DNA from: Candidatus Stackebrandtia excrementipullorum
GTDB lineage: Bacteria; Actinomycetota; Actinomycetes; Mycobacteriales; Micromonosporaceae
Direction of reading: 5' to 3'
DNA length: 57,660 nucleotides
NCBI GenBank assembly: GCA_019113825.1
Contig: DXGR01000005.1
Location: 1-57,660, forward strand
Part shown: in pieces, positions 52,695 to 57,660 of the stretch
How the letters are laid out: each line of letters opens with the position of its first letter
Numbering within the stretch: position 1 is the first letter of the stretch
Notes under the pieces: model-generated
Databases searched by the model: none
What the model saw: only the letters and a program-made list of their open reading frames with translations
What the model was told of the DNA's origin: nothing
Position numbers and translations under genes: made by a program

Positions 52695-53726
52695 ATGAAG
52701 GCTTACCGATTGATAGCAGCTCACGACGCTCAAGTCGTCGACGTCGATGTTCCCGAACCCGCCGCAGACGAGGTTCTGCTGAAGGTTGGTGGGGCCGGTG
52801 TGTGCCACTCGGATCTGCACATTCTGCACATGGCCGAATGGCCGCAGATGCCCATGACGATGGGACACGAAGGTGCCGGTCAGATCGCAAAACTCGGCTC
52901 CGGAGTCACCGGGTGGGACGTCGGCGACAACGTTCTCCTATACCTGTGTTGGGGGTGTGGACGCTGTCGCACATGCGCGGCCGGGTACGAAAACTACTGC
53001 GAGGTGTACAAGCGGGAAATCGTTCCCGGCCCGGGTCTCGGCTTCGACGGCAGCATGGCCGAGTATGTCGTCGCCCAGGCGCGGTTCCTCGTGCCGTTGG
53101 GTGACCTCGACCCGGTCGACGCGGCCCCGCTGACGGATGCGGCGTTGACCCCGTATCACGCGGTCAACATTGCCCGTTCGCACCTGGCGCCGACTTCTCG
53201 CGCAGTCGTCATCGGTGTGGGTGGACTCGGACACATGGCCGTGCAGATCCTGACCGCGGTCACCGGCGCGCAGGTCATCGCCGTGGACCTGGAACAGTCG
53301 AGGCTCGACCACGCCAAACAGCTGGGCGCCGAGCACACCGTCGTATCGGGTCCCGACACGGCCGCGGAAATCCTGGACCTGACCGACGGTCGTGGAGCCG
53401 AGGTCGTTTTCGACTTCGTGGGGGCTGAGCCGACACTGCAGTTGGCAACCGACACGATCGCGCCGTACGGGCAGGTCGTGGTCGTGGGGCTGGCGGAGGG
53501 CACGTTGCCCTTTCCCGCCGCGATGCCGCCAATGGGGCTCCCGTGGGGGGCCGGGGCCGTCAAACCGTACGGCGGCACCCGTGCCGATCTGCACGAGGTC
53601 ATTCGGCTGGCGCAGCGCAAGAAGATCAAGGTCACCACGGAGCGTCATCCGCTCGCCGATGCGCCCCGGGTGATGGAGCAGCTCGAAGCCGGCAAGATCG
53701 CCGGCCGGGCGGTGCTCATCCCGTAG
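52695..53726 (+). CDS. zinc-dependent alcohol dehydrogenase (MDR family)
   Basis: This 343-residue enzyme has the catalytic zinc set C37 (GVCHSDLH) and H58-E59 (GHEG). The structural zinc cysteines are C88, C91, C94 and C102. The Rossmann motif is VIGVGGLGHMA, and DLEQSRLDHAKQLGA follows; the acidic residue after the third strand suits NAD(H). Such enzymes oxidise alcohols or reduce aldehydes; the physiological substrate is unknown. A -10 box lies seven bases before the ATG. Confidence 0.93.
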   Translation: MKAYRLIAAHDAQVVDVDVPEPAADEVLLKVGGAGVCHSDLHILHMAEWPQMPMTMGHEGAGQIAKLGSGVTGWDVGDNVLLYLCWGCGRCRTCAAGYENYCEVYKREIVPGPGLGFDGSMAEYVVAQARFLVPLGDLDPVDAAPLTDAALTPYHAVNIARSHLAPTSRAVVIGVGGLGHMAVQILTAVTGAQVIAVDLEQSRLDHAKQLGAEHTVVSGPDTAAEILDLTDGRGAEVVFDFVGAEPTLQLATDTIAPYGQVVVVGLAEGTLPFPAAMPPMGLPWGAGAVKPYGGTRADLHEVIRLAQRKKIKVTTERHPLADAPRVMEQLEAGKIAGRAVLIP

Positions 53727-53830
53727 CCGAGGAGGCGGTGGTGACACGCGGGCGGATCCGTGGTGGCCTCTTGGCGTCAGCAACCGGCGATAACGGCGTT
53801 TGATCCACCGAAATGGATTAGCGTTTGGTT

Positions 53831-55174
53831 ATGTGCCGGGGGGAACATGACAGGGCGGTTGCGCGATTGCGGGCGGTATTGACGACCGTGCCGCCCGACG
53901 CGCCCGTGCGGTTGGGTAAACCGAGTTCCAATCTGTTCAGGTTCGGACGCCGCGACCGCACCGACGGTTTGCCGGTGTCGGGCCTGGATTCCGTGATCAC
54001 ATTGGACCGGGATGCGAGAACGATCGAGGTCGGTGGCCTGATCACGTACGAAAAACTCGTCGCGGCGACGCTACCGGAAAAGCTTATGCCCGCGGTGGTT
54101 CCGCAGTTGAAAACCATCACGTTGGGCGGCGCGGTGGCTGGACTCGGTATCGAGTCGACGTCGTTCCGCAACGGGCTTCCACACGAATCGGTTGTGGAAA
54201 TGGACGTGCTCACCGGCTCCGGTGACGTGGTGACCGTTTCGCCGGACGACCCGCTGTTTCGGGCGTTTCCCAACTCATACGGGACGCTCGGTTATGCGGT
54301 CCGGCTTGTCATCAAGCTTGTCGAGGTGGAAAACACCGTCGCGCTGTCCCACCACCGGTTTTCCTCGCCGACCGAGGCGTTGGCCGCTGTCGAGCAGCTG
54401 TGGAACGACCCTCTTGTGCATTTTCTTGACGGCGTGGTCTTCGACCGCAACGAGATCTACGTGACCGCGGGCCGGTTCGACGATCGTGCGGGGCCGGTCA
54501 GTGACTACACGGGCCGGTCGATCTACTACCGCTCGATTCGGGAACGCGACACCGACCGTTTGACGCTGCACGACTATCTGTGGCGATGGGACACCGACTG
54601 GTTCTGGTGTTCGGCGGCCCTGGGCCTGCAGAACGGGTTCATACGACGATTGTGGCCACGACAACACCGACGGTCTGACGTGTACCGACGAATAGTGGGG
54701 TTCGATCGTCGACTCGGTGTCACCAGACGGTGTCAGGCGTTGCTGGGGCGGCGGCGTGAGGCGGTCTTTCAGGACGTCGAGATTCCGCTGCCACACGCCG
54801 CGGGCTTTCTGGAGCGGCTGTGCGACACGGTCCCCATCAGACCGATGTGGTTGTGTCCGCTGAGGAGCGGTGACGACCGGACGTGGCCGCTGTACCCCCT
54901 TGATTCCGGCATGGGGTACGTCAACATCGGATTTTGGGCGACCGTTCCCCTGGAAGCGGGCATGTCGTCGTCGCATTACAACCGATTGGTCGAACAACTG
55001 GTGGCCGACGCGGGAGGTCACAAGTCGCTGTACTCGACCGTCCATTACGACCGCGAACAATTCTGGAGTTCATACGACGAGGACGCCTACCGCCGGGTCA
55101 AGCGGCGCTATGACCCGGACGGGCGTTTCCCGGAGCTGTACAACAAGGTGGTGGGGGATCATGCGACTGGCTGA
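53831..55174 (+). CDS. tmsA: FAD-dependent oxidoreductase of 10-methyl fatty acid synthesis (TmsA/BfaA-like)
   Basis: This 447-residue protein of the FAD-linked oxidase (PCMH/DIMINUTO-like) type has VSGLDSVITLDRDARTIEVGGLITYEKL and LGGAVAGLGIESTSFRNGLPHESVVEMDVLTGSG (FAD-binding), then GTLGYAVRLVIKL. It overlaps by 14 bases a cyclopropane-synthase-like methyltransferase. In actinobacteria this pair makes 10-methyl-branched acids such as tuberculostearic acid: the methyltransferase adds a methylene to oleoyl chains and the flavoprotein reduces it. The assignment rests on pairing plus fold. The ATG at 53831 is used; a TTG lies two codons upstream. Confidence 0.82.
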   Translation: MCRGEHDRAVARLRAVLTTVPPDAPVRLGKPSSNLFRFGRRDRTDGLPVSGLDSVITLDRDARTIEVGGLITYEKLVAATLPEKLMPAVVPQLKTITLGGAVAGLGIESTSFRNGLPHESVVEMDVLTGSGDVVTVSPDDPLFRAFPNSYGTLGYAVRLVIKLVEVENTVALSHHRFSSPTEALAAVEQLWNDPLVHFLDGVVFDRNEIYVTAGRFDDRAGPVSDYTGRSIYYRSIRERDTDRLTLHDYLWRWDTDWFWCSAALGLQNGFIRRLWPRQHRRSDVYRRIVGFDRRLGVTRRCQALLGRRREAVFQDVEIPLPHAAGFLERLCDTVPIRPMWLCPLRSGDDRTWPLYPLDSGMGYVNIGFWATVPLEAGMSSSHYNRLVEQLVADAGGHKSLYSTVHYDREQFWSSYDEDAYRRVKRRYDPDGRFPELYNKVVGDHATG

Positions 55175-56396
55175 GGTGTTCACACGGATATACGGCAACG
55201 ACCCCCCGGTGGGGTTCCGCGCCTATGACGGAAGCAGCGTCGCCACGGGAGGCGGGCCGATACTGGACGTTCGGCGACCCGTCGCCTTGAACTACGTGGC
55301 CAGCGCGCGCAAACTGGAGCTCGGCCTGGCGCGTGCCTATGTGACCGGTGCCCTTGACGTCGTGGGCGACCTGTATCAGGCGATGCGTGCGTTGTGGTAC
55401 CTGGACGTGGACCTGCCCAAACGTGAAATGTGGCGGCTCTTCAACAAGCTGGGCGGTCTGAAGCTGTTGCGTCGACCGCCGTTGCCGCAACGGGAGGCAA
55501 AACTGTCCGGTCGGCGACATTCCAAGGCGCGTGACGCTGCAGCCGTCGCCCATCACTATGACGTCGGTAACGACTTCTACCGCCTGGTTCTCGGCGAATC
55601 CATGACCTACACGTGCGCGGTCTACGCCGACAAGGTGACGGCGCTGGAGGATGCCCAATACGCCAAATACGACCTCGTCGCGCGGAAACTTGGCCTGAAG
55701 CCCGGTATGCGGCTGCTGGACATCGGATGCGGTTGGGGCGGGATGGTGCTTCACGCCGCACGGGAATACGGGGTCACCGTCATCGGAGTGACGTTGTCTC
55801 GGCAGCAGGCCGAATGGGCTGCCAAGGCGGTGACCGAAGCCGGTGTCGGTGACATCGCCGAGATCAGACACTGCGACTATCGCGACGTCGCCGAGGAACG
55901 TTTCGACGCGATCTCGTCCATCGGGTTGACCGAACACGTCGGCCCCGACAATCTCGCCGACTACTTCTCGTTCCTGTACGACAGGCTGCGTCCCGGGGGG
56001 CGGCTCCTCAACCACTGCATCACCAAACCCGACAACCGCGGACCGGCACTGACGCGGGGCGGTTTCATATCGACGTACGTTTTTCCCGACGGGGGCCTGT
56101 CCGGGCCGGGCACGTTGGCATCACGTATGCACGACGCGGGTTTTGAACTGCGGCATGAGGAGAACCTGCGCGAGCACTACGCTCTGACCCTTGCCGACTG
56201 GGTGCGCAACCTGGAGGCCGACTGGGACGAAGCGGTGAACCTGGTCGGCGAGGAAACGGCGCGGGCCTGGAGGTTGTATCTCGTCGGGTCGCGGTTGGGG
56301 TTCGAGTCGAACCACATCCAGCTTCACCAGATGCTGGGGGTACGCACCGGCACCGACGGTGACGCACACATTCCACTCCGTCCACAGTGGGAGTGA
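55161..56396 (+). CDS. tmsB: SAM-dependent fatty acid methyltransferase (TmsB/BfaB; cyclopropane-synthase family)
   Basis: This 411-residue methyltransferase of the cyclopropane-fatty-acyl-phospholipid synthase family has HHYDVGNDFY (131-140), the SAM loop LDIGCGWGG (186-194), GVTLSRQQAEWA and SSIGLTEHVG, and FPDGGLSG near the end. The first 110 residues form the family N-terminal domain. It methylates the double bond of a phospholipid acyl chain. The start ATG lies inside the end of the FAD gene with GGTGGGGG upstream, so the two are coupled. Whether the product is 10-methyl or cyclopropane is settled by the partner, not by this sequence. Confidence 0.9.
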   Translation: MRLAEVFTRIYGNDPPVGFRAYDGSSVATGGGPILDVRRPVALNYVASARKLELGLARAYVTGALDVVGDLYQAMRALWYLDVDLPKREMWRLFNKLGGLKLLRRPPLPQREAKLSGRRHSKARDAAAVAHHYDVGNDFYRLVLGESMTYTCAVYADKVTALEDAQYAKYDLVARKLGLKPGMRLLDIGCGWGGMVLHAAREYGVTVIGVTLSRQQAEWAAKAVTEAGVGDIAEIRHCDYRDVAEERFDAISSIGLTEHVGPDNLADYFSFLYDRLRPGGRLLNHCITKPDNRGPALTRGGFISTYVFPDGGLSGPGTLASRMHDAGFELRHEENLREHYALTLADWVRNLEADWDEAVNLVGEETARAWRLYLVGSRLGFESNHIQLHQMLGVRTGTDGDAHIPLRPQWE

Positions 56397-56402
56397 TCGT
56401 CC

Positions 56403-56711
56403 TCAGAAGAGGCTGAGTGCCGCCATGCCCGTCAACGCGATCACCGCGACGACGGTGAGGGCCGCCCAATGGGGACGCAGTGCCGCCGGCCGTGCGGCGG
56501 CCAGCGCGCGTATCCGCACATGACTGCCGACCAGAAGCGACAGCCACACGATCAACAACAGAGCGAGAACGGTGCCCTCGAAGCCGTTCACTCCGTCGGC
56601 CAGGACACCACGTGCGGACAGCACCACGAGGACCGTTGAGGCGAGTACGGTTCGTCGCCAGGCGAGACGGGTGCGTTCAGGTTGAGCGCCCGACGGCACG
56701 GGCGCCTTCAC
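56403..56711 (-). CDS. DUF202 membrane protein (second of a pair)
   Basis: This 102-residue protein has PERTRLAWRRTVLASTVLVVL (the DUF202 R-T-x-L-A-W-x-R-T start) and three hydrophobic segments. Function unknown in the family (YidG/YidH-like). GTG at 56711 overlaps the stop of the preceding DUF202 gene as GTGA. The stop lies seven bases from the convergent tmsB gene. Confidence 0.82.
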   Translation of the reverse strand: MKAPVPSGAQPERTRLAWRRTVLASTVLVVLSARGVLADGVNGFEGTVLALLLIVWLSLLVGSHVRIRALAAARPAALRPHWAALTVVAVIALTGMAALSLF

Positions 56712-57112
56712 GGCGCGAAAACCCCGGTGAACACGGCGACCAACAAGCCCACAGCGCCGAACGCGACCAGCGCCGCCAACGCCGTGGGAAACCGTGACAG
56801 CGGAAGGTCTTGGCCGTGACGCATGGCTTTTTCGCAGGCGGCCCAGTGAAGGACGGCACGGACGGCACACGCGGCACCCATCAGCAGCAACGTCGCCGCG
56901 ATGCCTTCGCGCAGTCCCGCGACCCGCAGCGGCGGAAGAAACTGTGCGATGGCGACACCGCCGGCCATCAGAGCCAGCGACGTGCGAAGCCAGGCGAGAA
57001 AGGTGCGTTCGTTTGCCAGCGAAAACCGGTAGTCGGGGGCGGTGCCGCTTTCACGCAACCGGTGGGGAGACAGCGATGCCTTCACAGTGCTCACCTGGTC
57101 GCGTTTCTTCAT
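56708..57112 (-). CDS. DUF202 membrane protein (YidH-like)
   Basis: This protein of about 134 residues has the DUF202 core PDYRFSLANERTFLAWLRTSLALMAGGVAIAQF and then two more hydrophobic segments. Function unknown. The ATG at 57112 has GATACT as a -10 box six bases upstream, a leaderless arrangement. A GTG at 57085 with AGGTG six bases upstream is a good alternative start. Confidence 0.82.
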   Translation of the reverse strand: MKKRDQVSTVKASLSPHRLRESGTAPDYRFSLANERTFLAWLRTSLALMAGGVAIAQFLPPLRVAGLREGIAATLLLMGAACAVRAVLHWAACEKAMRHGQDLPLSRFPTALAALVAFGAVGLLVAVFTGVFAP

Positions 57113-57118
57113 GATCTC

Positions 57119-57124
57119 AGTATC
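57119..57124 (-). promoter_or_regulatory. -10 box of a leaderless promoter
   Basis: On the minus strand GATACT lies six bases before the ATG at 57112. Confidence 0.5.
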
Positions 57125-57344
57125 GCGGCAGGCGTACGGGGCGGTGCTTGAAGCGGGTGGAGTGTGATCGATTTCGACCGGTTCCCCCGTCTTGTCCGGT
57201 GTCACCTGCGGCGGTATGGTCGGCCGGGGCCCCTCGATACATTCACCGGCACGGTGGCACTTTTTGGGGAGTTCTCACGGTATGCGGATTGCGTAATGTC
57301 GTCCGTATAAGGAACACAAACCCGCAGGGGAGAGGAAAAGCGCG

Positions 57345-57660
57345 ATGAGCGACGGATACGACGACACCGCCACCGACGACAGCACCTACGATGACACCAC
57401 GACCGAGGACACGTCGTCTGACGACTTCATGTACGACCTCAACGGTGACGGTGTCGCCGACGATGTGGTGGTCGCAGGGGACGAGACCTACATCGACGTC
57501 GACGGCGACGGCATCGCCGACGCTGTGGAGACCGCCGACGGTGAGATCTTCGCCGACACGGACGGCGACGGCGTTTTGGACTCGCAGCTGATCGACAACG
57601 ACGGCGACGGCTACATCGACGAGATTCAGACCGACACCGACGGTGACGGCGTTGTGGACC
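57345..57660 (+). CDS. calcium-loop (DxDGDG) repeat protein, N-terminal part (runs off the window)
   Basis: The ATG at 57345 has GGGGAGAGG upstream, and the frame is open to the window end (105 codons). The first 30 residues are almost all D, T, S and Y. After that, D-x-D/N-G-D-G-x-x-D loops repeat every 12-17 residues: DLNGDGVADD, DVDGDGIADA, DTDGDGVLDS, DNDGDGYIDE, DTDGDGVVD. These match EF-hand/thrombospondin-type-3 calcium-binding loops. No signal peptide is present, so the protein seems cytosolic or secreted by another route. TATAAG at 57306 is a possible -10 box. Confidence 0.8.
   Translation, partial: MSDGYDDTATDDSTYDDTTTEDTSSDDFMYDLNGDGVADDVVVAGDETYIDVDGDGIADAVETADGEIFADTDGDGVLDSQLIDNDGDGYIDEIQTDTDGDGVVD

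Overview
The window is high-GC DNA from an actinomycete. Three things point there: a Bpa/PafE-type proteasome activator ending in GQYL, a dnaK-grpE-dnaJ-hspR operon under HAIR operators, and a two-gene 10-methyl fatty acid (tms/bfa-type) operon. DUF2510, DUF3151 and DUF202 proteins and many TANNNT -10 boxes placed 6-8 nt before start codons agree with this. A Glycomycetales-like genus is possible but is only a guess. The DNA looks chromosomal. I saw no insertion sequence, phage gene, CRISPR array or rRNA; there is one tRNA-Arg(ACG).

Layout. 1-5.9 kb: the end of a GNAT gene, DUF3151, a decayed SDR gene, rhomboid protease and cyclophilin, a small membrane protein, an aminotransferase and bpa. 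5.9-12.6 kb: a decayed crotonase gene, an alpha/beta hydrolase, CorA with a proline-rich upstream ORF, a Nudix hydrolase, a thiolase, and a Pit phosphate transporter with its DUF47 partner. 12.6-24 kb: DinG helicase and AI-2E permease, a GroES-like protein, a DUF885 peptidase, an MFS pump, glutamate decarboxylase with a TRIC channel, an RDD protein and hisC. 24.3-27.7 kb: a two-gene STAND/TPR system. 27.7-36.7 kb: a secreted glycoside hydrolase, a SanA-like protein, a multicopper oxidase pair, class I fumarase, PlsC and a polysaccharide deacetylase. 36.7-40.4 kb: a DHA2 drug pump with a MarR regulator fused in frame to a SnoaL-like domain, a PH-domain protein and a DUF6463 protein. 40.7-46.9 kb: hspR, dnaJ, grpE and dnaK, divergent from purA. 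47-57.7 kb: unknown membrane and cytosolic proteins, a degenerate PP2C-like protein, tRNA-Arg, an aminotransferase, a CBS protein, a zinc alcohol dehydrogenase, the tms pair, a DUF202 pair, and the start of a calcium-loop repeat protein.

The most striking find is the gene pair at 24319-27690. A small helical protein ends in a short motif (RD-aromatic-aromatic-x-ITG-x-NA) that reappears at the very N-terminus of the adjacent STAND-like NTPase with TPR repeats. This is the layout of actinobacterial amyloid-signalling (Bell/BASS plus NLR) cell-death pairs. Other points of interest are the in-frame SnoaL-MarR read-through with a palindromic operator, a PP2C-like protein missing metal-site aspartates, a proline-rich ORF before corA, a multicopper oxidase with Leu at the usual axial Met position, two heavily decayed metabolic genes, and a perfect 9-nt minisatellite inside dnaK.
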